Below, piece after piece: positions 1 to 5,820 of a stretch of 5,976 nt of DNA. The notes under the pieces were generated by a model, which did not search any database, was not told where the DNA came from, and saw nothing but the letters and a program-made list of their open reading frames with translations. Made by a program: the position numbers and the translations under genes. The stretch spans positions 1-5,976 of the forward strand of contig CAZTLA010000188.1 in the NCBI GenBank assembly GCA_964614365.1. The letters run 5' to 3'. This stretch comes from JACQWR01 sp964614365 (GTDB taxonomy: Bacteria; Desulfobacterota; Syntrophia; Syntrophales; JACQWR01). Position 1 is the stretch's first letter. Each line of letters starts with the position of its first letter.

Positions 1-422
1 CCATCTGGAACATCATGGCGATCATCGGGCTCACGGGCTGGATGGGCATCACCCGCCTCGTCCGGGCGGATTTCATTTCCTTAAAGGAACGGGATTTCGT
101 CCTGGCTGTCCGGTCCATTGGCGCAAGCGACGCAAGGATTATCTTCCTCCACATCCTCCCCAACGCCATGGCCTCCGTGCTCGTGGCGGCCACGCTGGGG
201 GTCGCGGGCGCGATCCTCACGGAATCGGCGCTCAGCTTCCTCGGCATCGGCGTCCAGCCGCCCACGCCGAGCTGGGGCAACATCCTTACGGCGGGCAAGG
301 ACAACATCGATATCGCCTGGTGGCTCTCCCTCTATCCCGGCCTCGCCATCCTGATCACCGTCCTCGGTTACAACCTGCTGGGCGAGGGCATTCGGGACTC
401 CCTCGATCCGCGCCTCCGATGA
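1..422 (+). CDS. ABC transporter permease, DppC/OppC type, C-terminal part (5' end outside window)
   Basis: The reading frame is open from base 3 and ends at TGA 420-422, giving about 139 C-terminal residues of a family whose full length is usually near 280-300. It is an inner-membrane permease subunit of a peptide/nickel-type (PepT) ABC importer. Visible support is the EAA loop that docks the ATPase (AVRSIGASDARIIFLHILPN, bases about 108-167) followed by the family hallmark ALSFLGIGVQPPTPSWG (about 231-281). The last membrane segment and the typical DppC/OppC ending GEGIRDSLDPRLR come next. Substrate cannot be told from this piece: dipeptide, oligopeptide and nickel permeases share these motifs. 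In such operons an ATPase gene often follows, but here the gene is last on its strand and converges on the tRNA-Phe block; partner genes would lie upstream of the window. No U-tract terminator of its own is seen; the hairpin at 481-498 could serve it weakly. Confidence 0.93.
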   Translation, partial: IWNIMAIIGLTGWMGITRLVRADFISLKERDFVLAVRSIGASDARIIFLHILPNAMASVLVAATLGVAGAILTESALSFLGIGVQPPTPSWGNILTAGKDNIDIAWWLSLYPGLAILITVLGYNLLGEGIRDSLDPRLR

Positions 423-474
423 ATCTAAAAATAGCAGCCCTTGGAATGAAATGCAGAGACTTGTAGAGACCGAC

Positions 475-498
475 AAAAAAGGCTTCCTTGCGGAAGCC
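475..498 (-). terminator. Rho-independent terminator after tRNA-Phe
   Basis: On the minus strand there is a perfect 7-bp stem GGCTTCC/GGAAGCC closed by a GCAA (GNRA-type) tetraloop, followed directly by six T. It lies eight bases beyond the tRNA 3' end, so it should end the tRNA transcript and any read-through from the upstream prmA-rsmE-RDD genes. On the plus strand the stem is not followed by a T run, so it is at best a weak terminator for the converging permease gene. Confidence 0.9.
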
Positions 499-506
499 CT
501 TGTGTA

Positions 507-582
507 TGGTGGGTCAGGGCAGAATCGAACTGCCGACACTCGGATTTTCAGTCCGATGCTCTACCGACTGAGCTACCGACCC
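507..582 (-). tRNA. tRNA-Phe (anticodon GAA)
   Basis: Read on the minus strand, this 76-nt sequence folds as a full cloverleaf. The acceptor stem is GGGTCGG/CTGACCC with one G-T pair. The D stem is GCTC/GAGC. The anticodon stem TCGGA/TCCGA carries loop CTGAAAA, placing anticodon GAA at bases 547-549. A 5-nt variable loop GTGTC follows, then the T stem GGCAG/CTGCC with loop TTCGATT, discriminator A, and an encoded 3' CCA (507-509). GAA reads Phe codons UUU and UUC. It is flanked by its own promoter (607-634) and terminator (475-498), so it can be expressed independently of the coding genes upstream on the same strand. Confidence 0.98.
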
Positions 583-606
583 ACTGCAATAAAAATGATG
601 GCAAGC

Positions 607-634
607 TCTATAAGAATATCCCCCTGCTTGTCAA
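607..634 (-). promoter_or_regulatory. Sigma70-like promoter of tRNA-Phe
   Basis: On the minus strand there is a perfect -35 box TTGACA (629-634), a 16-bp spacer, and a -10 box TATAGA (607-612). Transcription would begin near base 599, leaving about 17 nt of leader before the mature tRNA. The -35 box contains the TGA stop codon of the RDD-family gene (631-633). The position just before an independently folded RNA gene makes this a well-supported call, though no start-site data are available. Confidence 0.75.
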
Positions 635-1152
635 GGTATTTTTTGGCCGAAACGGTCGAGCCGGCCGCTGTCGGGAGTTTCTTCTATCCCGCGCACGACG
701 AAAGTGCCGGCGATTTTGTCGTGCCAGCTTTGCTTTCTTTTGTCAATGAGAACCCAGAGAAAGCCCAAATATAATACCACGCCCGATATGAGCGAGATGA
801 GATACCCGACCCACCTGAGAAAGGCCGTGCCGGGGGTCATTTTTCCACCCCCTACCTTCACGACCCTGATGCGCAACATCATCTTGCCGGGCGTCTGTCC
901 CCCATAGCCGTGGAAATAGGTGAAGTAAATCATGTTGATCAGCCCGATGACGACGCAGTAGGAGGCCGCAAATTCCAGGCTGATATCCATGATGGTAGTG
1001 AGTGGAAGCCTCCGGCTGTTCAGGGGGAAGCCGGGCGGCAGAGCTGCAATGCCCGCCAAAAGGATAAACAAGTACACAAAGTAGAGGATTATCCTGTCGA
1101 TCACGAATGCCACGGCCCTCCGCCAGAAGCCGGCAAAGACAATTTCCGTCAT
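631..1152 (-). CDS. RDD-family integral membrane protein
   Basis: 173 residues, in the usual size range for small RDD proteins (Pfam PF06271). The family is named for conserved Arg and Asp residues. Here the first helix carries FWRRAVAFVIDRII (residues 9-22, Arg11/Arg12 and Asp19). A GQTPGKMMLRIRVV block sits at 85-98, and the C-terminal signature LIDKRKQSWHDKIAGT at 135-150 includes Asp137. Three hydrophobic helices are visible at about 13-36, 61-80 and 115-136. The molecular role of most RDD proteins is unknown; some have been linked to ion or solute transport, but nothing here fixes a function. The ATG overlaps the rsmE stop as ATGA and is preceded by AAAGGAGA about nine bases upstream, so translation is probably coupled to rsmE. 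It is the last protein gene before tRNA-Phe. Confidence 0.85.
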   Translation of the reverse strand: MTEIVFAGFWRRAVAFVIDRIILYFVYLFILLAGIAALPPGFPLNSRRLPLTTIMDISLEFAASYCVVIGLINMIYFTYFHGYGGQTPGKMMLRIRVVKVGGGKMTPGTAFLRWVGYLISLISGVVLYLGFLWVLIDKRKQSWHDKIAGTFVVRGIEETPDSGRLDRFGQKIP

Positions 1153-1925
1153 CCCCGCTGTCTCCTTTCCCCTTCGTCCCGGAGATTGCCCCGCTCATAT
1201 TGAAGTACGGAGAGTATGGCCAGCGCGGCTGTTTCCACCTTCAATACCAGGTTTCCCAGACTTACGGATATAAAATTCCGGGCCGCGGCCCTGTTCACCT
1301 CTTCCCCGGTAAATCCCCCCTCCGGTCCCACAACCACGTGAAAATCCCTTGTATCACGGTATTGGTCTTCATGCATGATTTCCCTCAATCCCGTCCCCGC
1401 TTCCTGTTCCCAGAGGATTAATTTGAGCGCTTTCTCGCCGGGCTCTTCAAGCAGGTCGTCAAATGGGATGATTTCTCTAATTTCAGGTATCCCGTCGCGC
1501 CCGCATTTCCTGGCGGCTTCAAGGGCGATCTTGCGCCATCTCGTCGCTTTTGCCTTCGCCCCGTCGGCGGTTAAGCGGGGGACGGATCTCGATGCCAGAA
1601 AGGGGATGATCCTGTCGGCGCCGAGTTCCGTCGCTTTCTGCATGATAAAATCCATCTTGTCCGTTTTGGCCAATCCCTGGAAAAGGGTAACGGTGATGGG
1701 CCGCGGCGGGAGTAGGCTTTCCCCGGTGATTTCCACCGTGACGCCGCCGCTCCCAATAGTTCTGACGAGCGCTTCGTATTCCTTTCCCGTCCCGTTAAAA
1801 AGACGCAAGGATTCCCCCGCTTTCATCCGCAGTACCGATTTCAGGTAGTGCAGGGTTTCTCCATCCAGTTCGCGGATGGCCCCCTCGTGCATGTTGCCCG
1901 CAAGATAGATCCTTGGAGTCGTCAA
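1149..1925 (-). CDS. rsmE: 16S rRNA (uracil1498-N3)-methyltransferase RsmE
   Basis: A SPOUT-class, SAM-dependent enzyme that in E. coli makes m3U1498 in 16S rRNA. From the TTG at 1923-1925 the protein is 258 residues, near the family's usual 240-250; the ATG at 1964 would give 271. TTG is preferred for three reasons. A purine-rich AGAGGAAAGG ends five bases before it. It overlaps the prmA stop as TTGA. The product then begins TTPRIYLAG, matching the usual RsmE start. The N-terminal PUA-like RNA-binding part covers about 1-70. KMDFIMQKATELGA (90-103) and RWRKIALEAARKCGR (129-143) are family blocks. The trefoil-knot SAM site is VVGPEGGFTGEEV (198-210) and LGNLVLKVETAAL (223-235). The last block differs from the common LGPRILRTETA form. 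Second gene of the minus-strand operon. Confidence 0.95.
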   Translation of the reverse strand: MTTPRIYLAGNMHEGAIRELDGETLHYLKSVLRMKAGESLRLFNGTGKEYEALVRTIGSGGVTVEITGESLLPPRPITVTLFQGLAKTDKMDFIMQKATELGADRIIPFLASRSVPRLTADGAKAKATRWRKIALEAARKCGRDGIPEIREIIPFDDLLEEPGEKALKLILWEQEAGTGLREIMHEDQYRDTRDFHVVVGPEGGFTGEEVNRAAARNFISVSLGNLVLKVETAALAILSVLQYERGNLRDEGERRQRG

Positions 1926-2878
1926 GAGTGCCTTTCCTCTTTCCTGAGAACATAACAGAGCCATTCCTTTTCCCTGCGCAGTCGGTGCAGGTGGAAGGGC
2001 GCCGCAAGAAAGCGCCGTTCCGTTTCTTCCCTGTCCTGTTCCAGGATGCCGGAAATCACCAGGCGGCCGCCGACTTGCAGGAGCGGCAGGAAATCGCCGT
2101 GCATGCGTATCAGCGGCCCCGAAGTGATATTCGCCACAATCAGGCTGAATACATCACGGAGCGCAGAGGGTGTTCCTTCCCTGATCTCCAGGCGCTCCGC
2201 CACGTTATTGAGTATCGCATTTTCGCGGGCAATTTCCACCGCTTTTCCGTCAATATCGATGCAGACTACCTTATGGGCCCCCAGCTTTGCCGCCGCAATG
2301 CCGAGAATGCCCGTGCCGGCGCCCACGTCCAGGACCTTCGTCCCGGCGGCCGGATTGCCGGCAAGGATATCCTCGATGGACTCAAGGCACATCAGGGTGG
2401 AAGGGTGCTGGCCGGTGCCGAAGGCCATGCCCGGATCTATTTCGACGATGATATCGCCGTTCCGGGAGACGTGGTTTTCCCAGGTCGGCTTGATCACGAT
2501 ACGCCTGCCCGCCCGGAAAGGCTTGAAATATTTTTTCCACTCTTCACCCCAACCGGGGTCGGTGATCCGGTCCGTTCCGAGCTCAACCGGCTCCATGTCC
2601 GGAAACAGTTCCGCAAGGCTCTTTATGTAGTCCGCAATAGACGAGATCCTGCCTTCCGCCCGCATATCATCCGGAATATGCGCCTGGAGCGTCTCCCGCC
2701 GGAAGGCTTCCGGATGCACGGCGGGGGACTGCTCCATGAAGGAGGTCACGGGTTCTTCCTGGAAGATGCCCTCCGCCCCGGACTCCTCCAGAAAATTGGA
2801 CAGGGCATCCGTCAGTTCGGGTGGCGCGCTAATTTTGATTCTGATCCACGTCTCGTTTTTGCCGTTCTGTTGCTGCAT
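1922..2878 (-). CDS. prmA: Ribosomal protein L11 methyltransferase PrmA
   Basis: 318 residues, slightly longer than E. coli PrmA (about 293). The enzyme uses SAM to methylate amino groups of ribosomal protein L11. The N-terminal substrate-recognition domain begins WIRIKISAPPELTDALSNFL (11-30). The linker block WGEEWKKYFKPFRAGRRI (110-127) is typical, as is VEIDPGMAFGTGQHPST (145-161). The Rossmann SAM site is VLDVGAGTGILGIAAAKLGA (182-201), with acidic Asp208/Asp210 at the end of the next strand. The catalytic-region VANI (248-251) and SGIL (276-279) follow. Start at ATG 2876-2878 with a weak purine-rich AGAAGAG upstream; no better in-frame start is near. First gene of the leftward operon, ending in the TTGA overlap with rsmE. 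Function is secure by family; the physiological effect of L11 methylation is usually mild. Confidence 0.96.
   Translation of the reverse strand: MQQQNGKNETWIRIKISAPPELTDALSNFLEESGAEGIFQEEPVTSFMEQSPAVHPEAFRRETLQAHIPDDMRAEGRISSIADYIKSLAELFPDMEPVELGTDRITDPGWGEEWKKYFKPFRAGRRIVIKPTWENHVSRNGDIIVEIDPGMAFGTGQHPSTLMCLESIEDILAGNPAAGTKVLDVGAGTGILGIAAAKLGAHKVVCIDIDGKAVEIARENAILNNVAERLEIREGTPSALRDVFSLIVANITSGPLIRMHGDFLPLLQVGGRLVISGILEQDREETERRFLAAPFHLHRLRREKEWLCYVLRKEERHS
1931..1940 (-). promoter_or_regulatory. Ribosome binding site deciding the rsmE TTG start
   Basis: The minus strand reads AGAGGAAAGG inside the last codons of prmA, five bases before TTG 1923-1925. No comparable site precedes the in-frame ATG at 1964. 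This supports the TTG start and coupling of rsmE translation to prmA termination. Confidence 0.6.
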
Positions 2879-2910
2879 GGTTCTCTTCTGACCTTCAAGC
2901 GGCTTGACTT

Positions 2911-2938
2911 TTCATACCCTTAATGGTAGCTCTATGAA
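2911..2938. promoter_or_regulatory. Candidate divergent promoter region between prmA and the tetrapyrrole operon
   Basis: The whole gap between the two divergent start codons is only 96 bases (2879-2974), so both operons must be controlled here or from inside the neighbouring genes. TTCATA (2911-2916) and TATGAA (2933-2938) are exact reverse complements 16 bases apart. On either strand they read as a TTCATA/TATGAA pair, each box matching the sigma70 consensus at four of six bases. Leaders would be roughly 30 nt for both genes. A separate TTGACT at 2904-2909 on the plus strand has no convincing -10 partner at 16-18 bp. The match is weak and may be chance. Confidence 0.28.
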
Positions 2939-2974
2939 CCGGTAAGCGCAGGCATTGCAGGGAAGGAAGCGCCC

Positions 2975-3688
2975 GTGAAATACTACCCCATCTATCTCGA
3001 TATCGCAAACAAAAGGTGTGTCGTTGTGGGTGGGGGCGAGGTTGCGGAAAGGAAAACACAACGGTTGCTGGAAGGCGGCGCCCGTGTTGTCGTGGTGGGG
3101 AAGGCGCTTACGCCGTTCCTGGAACAAAAGAAAAAAGAGGGCGCCATCGAGCATGTGGCCGCGGACTATGAAGAATCGTGCCTTACCGGCGTCTGTCTCG
3201 TAATCGGCGCCACGGACAGTGACAAGGTGAACGGGAGGATTTCACAAGACGCAAAGGCGAGAGGAATTCCCGTCAATATCGTGGATGAACCTTCGCAGGG
3301 TGATTTCATCGTGCCGTCCCTTTTTCAGCGGGGCGACCTCATGATCACGGTGTCCACCGGCGGCAAGAGTCCGGCCCTGGCAAAAAAACTGAGGAAAGAA
3401 CTGGAAGATCGCTACGGTCCGGAATACGCCGCCCTCCTGAATATTCTGGGCGATCTGAGGAAAAAGGTCATTGCTGAGGGGCGCTCCTCCGCCGAGAACA
3501 AGCTGCTGTTTGAGAGCATGGTCGATTCAGACATTCTCCAGGCGATCAGGAGGGGAAATTGGGGAAGCGCGAGGGAGATCATAAGCGACATTACGGGGCT
3601 CCATGTTGAACCAGAAAATCTGCGGGAGAGTCTGAAGGGGCGCCTCCTCATGGAAAACGAGGGGAACGGACAGGAAGGGGAAGGATAA
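2975..3688 (+). CDS. sirC: Precorrin-2 dehydrogenase / possible sirohydrochlorin ferrochelatase (CysG N-terminal/Met8 family)
   Basis: 237 residues. The enzyme oxidises precorrin-2 to sirohydrochlorin with NAD+ in siroheme synthesis; some members (Met8p, the CysG N-domain) also insert iron. Start is GTG 2975-2977 with GGAAGGA about seven bases upstream. The protein opens YYPIYLDIANKRCVVVGGGE, containing the Rossmann loop GGGEVAERK (19-27). Further family blocks are VIGATDSDKVNGRIS (76-90) and NIVDEPSQGDFIVPS (101-115). Asp104 in the latter aligns with the catalytic Asp104 of Salmonella CysG. VSTGGKSPALAKKLR (126-140) follows; position 128 is Thr where CysG has the phosphorylated Ser128. There is no uroporphyrinogen methyltransferase domain, so that step must be encoded elsewhere. 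Residues about 200-237 form a Glu/Gly-rich tail beyond the core. Stop TAA overlaps the next ATG by one base (TAATG), indicating coupling. Confidence 0.92.
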   Translation: MKYYPIYLDIANKRCVVVGGGEVAERKTQRLLEGGARVVVVGKALTPFLEQKKKEGAIEHVAADYEESCLTGVCLVIGATDSDKVNGRISQDAKARGIPVNIVDEPSQGDFIVPSLFQRGDLMITVSTGGKSPALAKKLRKELEDRYGPEYAALLNILGDLRKKVIAEGRSSAENKLLFESMVDSDILQAIRRGNWGSAREIISDITGLHVEPENLRESLKGRLLMENEGNGQEGEG

Positions 3689-4503
3689 TGGATGTTCTGT
3701 TTTTCAAGGTGGCCCTTGCCGCCTATCTGGCGACCACCCTCGGATACGTGATTTCTCTCCTGGCAAAAAAAGTGCTCGCAGCGAAGGTCTCCACCTGGCT
3801 GTTCTTTTTTGCCTTCGTTATCCATGCGGGTTCCTTCGGGGCGCGGTGCATTCGGACGGGACAAAGCCCGGTGCTCGGCATGCATGATGCCTTGTCTCTT
3901 CTGGCCTGGGTGATAACCGGTATTTATCTCGCCTTTCAGTTGAAGACGCATACCCGGATACTGGGAGGCTTCGTTTCCCCGGTGGTTTCCCTGCTGATGA
4001 TCGTGGCTTCCGTGGGGCTGGGGGGGCAGGTTTCCATGCCGGCCGCGCTGCAGGGAAAGCTTGTGCCGTTTCACGTGTCCATGGCCGTTGCGGGCGAGGC
4101 GCTTTTTGTCCTTGCCTCCTGCGCCGGCGCCATGTACCTGATCCAGGACAGCCTGATTAAGCGAAAGAAAGGACGAGGGTTTATCACGCTTCTTCCGTCT
4201 CTCAGCGATCTGGACAAGATCAACCGCATTTGCCTGCTCTGGGGATTTCCCCTGCTCACGGGCGGCATCCTGGTGGGATCGATCTGGGCCCGGACGGTAT
4301 GGGGGAGCAACTGGCAATGGGACCCGAAGCGGATATGGACGATGATGGCCTGGCTCTGTTATGCGTTTTTACTGTATCAGAGACTGGCTACCGGTTGGAC
4401 GGGGCGTAAGGCCGCCATTTTTTCCGTAATTGCCTTTATTATTTTTCTCGTGTCCTTTGTTTTAACGAACAGGCTCTTTACAACGCTTCACAGTTTTCTT
4501 TAG
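3688..4503 (+). CDS. hemX: CcsA/HemX-family multi-spanning membrane protein (cytochrome c assembly-like)
   Basis: 271 residues, almost entirely hydrophobic, with about eight membrane helices (roughly 5-27, 36-54, 67-86, 94-113, 131-151, 183-203, 217-233, 244-263). It belongs to the cytochrome c assembly protein family that includes CcsA/ResC and Bacillus HemX. Support includes WGSNWQWDPKRIW (205-217), a variant of the haem-binding WWD signature usually ending DPKETW. His129 (PFHVSMAVAGEALF) and the C-terminal LHSF (His268) match positions of conserved His in CcsA; His46 lies in the second helix. Placement beside hemA favours the HemX label: in B. subtilis HemX lowers the amount of HemA protein. 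A true cytochrome c haem-delivery role usually needs a Ccs1/ResB partner, and none is seen here. Start ATG overlaps the sirC stop, with a purine-rich GGAAGGGGAAGGA just upstream. Confidence 0.85.
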   Translation: MDVLFFKVALAAYLATTLGYVISLLAKKVLAAKVSTWLFFFAFVIHAGSFGARCIRTGQSPVLGMHDALSLLAWVITGIYLAFQLKTHTRILGGFVSPVVSLLMIVASVGLGGQVSMPAALQGKLVPFHVSMAVAGEALFVLASCAGAMYLIQDSLIKRKKGRGFITLLPSLSDLDKINRICLLWGFPLLTGGILVGSIWARTVWGSNWQWDPKRIWTMMAWLCYAFLLYQRLATGWTGRKAAIFSVIAFIIFLVSFVLTNRLFTTLHSFL

Positions 4504-4515
4504 CGGCTTCGTAAC

Positions 4516-5784
4516 ATGAATTTGATTTTGATAGGAATGAATCATAAAACCGCGCCGCTGGCGATCAGGGAAAAACTTTCCCTGTCCTGTCTGAACACGG
4601 TTGATCCCATCGCGGAGATGATGAATATCCCCCGCGTGAAAGAAGCCATGTACCTTTCCACCTGCAACCGAGTTGAGGTGATGGCCCATACCGCAGGGGG
4701 CGATGGGGTTCTGGAGAGCCTGAAGAACTTTATTTTCCACCACGGCAACCTGCCTCCCGAAGAGCTGGCGAGATGTCTTTACGTGTATTTCGACCATGAA
4801 GCGGTGCGGCATCTCTTTCGCGTTGCCTCCAGTATCGATTCCCTCGTCATGGGTGAACCCCAGATTTTAGGTCAGGTGAAGGACGCCTACTATCGGTCGG
4901 TGGAGCAGAAGGCCACGGGTATTATCTTAAACAAGGTTCTCCACCACGCCTTTCGGGTGGCCAAGCGCGTGCGGACGGAAACGGCGATCGCGGGCAATGC
5001 CGTATCCGTGAGCTATGCCGCGGTGCAGTTGGCGAAGAAGATATTCGGAGACCTTGAGGGAAAGGCCGTCCTGCTTGTCGGGGCCGGAGAAATGTCGGAG
5101 CTTACTGCGCGACACCTGCTCGGCAGCGGCGTGAGCAGGATCATGATCGCCAACCGGACGCATGCCCGGGCCCTGCAGTTGGCGGAGGAATTCAACGGGA
5201 CGGCCGTCGAGTTCGAGCGGCTGGGTGAGAGCCTGCGGAACGTGGATATCGTCATCAGTTCCACCGGCGCGCCCGGTTACCTCATTGTCCGGGAAATGGT
5301 TGACGCGGTCCTGCACGGTCGGAAAAAGCACCCGCTCTTCCTGATCGATATCGCCGTGCCCCGGGACGTGGACCCGAACGTGGGCGACCTCGATAACGTC
5401 TACCTCTACAACGTGGACGACCTCCAGGAGGTGGTGGACGAGAATATGAAAAACCGCCGACAGGAGGCTCAGAAGGCGGCGGCGATCATCGATGAGGAAG
5501 TGGAGAAATACCGGGCTTGGCGGAACAGCCTGGCGGCGGTTCCCACCATTGTTTCCCTGCGGGAAAAAACAGAGGGCATTATCAAAGGCGAACTGGAACG
5601 CTGCGGCCCGTGGCTGAGAATCCTGAGCGAGAAAGAGAGAAGCAACGTGGAGCTCCTCGCAAATGCCATCGTAAACAAGATTATTCACGACCCCATAATC
5701 GGGTTGAAGGAAGAAAGCCAGGACGGCGGCGACACGCCCTATGTGGCGGCGTTCAGGCGGCTTTTTAGGCTGGACAATACGTAG
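4516..5784 (+). CDS. hemA: Glutamyl-tRNA reductase HemA
   Basis: 422 residues, full length for the family (E. coli 418). It reduces the glutamate on tRNA-Glu with NADPH to glutamate-1-semialdehyde, the first committed step of C5 tetrapyrrole synthesis. The catalytic domain shows IGMNHKTAPLAIREKL (6-21), STCNRVEV with the nucleophile Cys50 (48-55), and HLFRVASSIDSLVMGEPQIL (99-118), where His99 matches the conserved catalytic-region His of E. coli. The NADPH domain has AVLLVGAGEMSELTARHLL (184-202) and NRT at 213-215. LFLIDIAVPRDVDP (274-287) and YLYNVDDLQEVV (296-307) lead into the helical dimerisation domain to the end. Start ATG 4516 lies 12 bases after the hemX stop; those bases (cggcttcgtaac) contain no Shine-Dalgarno-like run, so initiation may depend on coupling. 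It ends in TAG, and the hemC frame stays open in the same phase downstream. Confidence 0.98.
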   Translation: MNLILIGMNHKTAPLAIREKLSLSCLNTVDPIAEMMNIPRVKEAMYLSTCNRVEVMAHTAGGDGVLESLKNFIFHHGNLPPEELARCLYVYFDHEAVRHLFRVASSIDSLVMGEPQILGQVKDAYYRSVEQKATGIILNKVLHHAFRVAKRVRTETAIAGNAVSVSYAAVQLAKKIFGDLEGKAVLLVGAGEMSELTARHLLGSGVSRIMIANRTHARALQLAEEFNGTAVEFERLGESLRNVDIVISSTGAPGYLIVREMVDAVLHGRKKHPLFLIDIAVPRDVDPNVGDLDNVYLYNVDDLQEVVDENMKNRRQEAQKAAAIIDEEVEKYRAWRNSLAAVPTIVSLREKTEGIIKGELERCGPWLRILSEKERSNVELLANAIVNKIIHDPIIGLKEESQDGGDTPYVAAFRRLFRLDNT

Positions 5785-5808
5785 CAGGCTGCGGGGACGA
5801 CTTTTAAA

Positions 5809-5814
5809 AGGAGG
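5809..5814 (+). promoter_or_regulatory. Strong ribosome binding site of hemC
   Basis: AGGAGG is a perfect Shine-Dalgarno core in the 36-base gap after the hemA stop. Six bases later comes ATT 5821-5823, in the hemC frame. No ATG, GTG or TTG lies at a usable distance in that frame; the ATA at 5819 is in another frame that stops after five codons. The site therefore fixes where hemC translation begins and points to a non-standard start codon. Confidence 0.8.
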
Positions 5815-5820
5815 CGGCAT

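Noticed and set aside
451..470. Two AGAGAC copies (455-460 and 465-470) as a small direct repeat
   Set aside because: Only six bases, two copies, no conserved context; most likely chance.
490..600. tRNA-Phe as an integration (att) site for a mobile element
   Set aside because: No integrase gene, no repeated tRNA 3' fragment and no foreign-looking flank was found within the window.
1913..2923. Long open frame on the plus strand opposite prmA, about 336 codons
   Set aside because: It is antisense to PrmA, whose motifs are intact end to end; its translation is rich in Arg, His and Pro without any recognisable domain, as expected for a shadow frame in GC-rich coding DNA.
2904..2932. TTGACT as the -35 of a classical sirC promoter
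   Set aside because: At 17-bp spacing the -10 would be TAGCTC, which matches the consensus poorly; spacings of 16 or 18 are no better.
3412..4317. Minus-strand open frame of about 301 codons opposite sirC and hemX
   Set aside because: Its product is low-complexity and highly charged with no domain, and it crosses two well-supported, coupled genes.
4927..5820. Long open frame on the minus strand opposite hemA, about 297 codons
   Set aside because: hemA is complete and conserved on the other strand, and the antisense product shows no family motif or plausible ribosome binding site.
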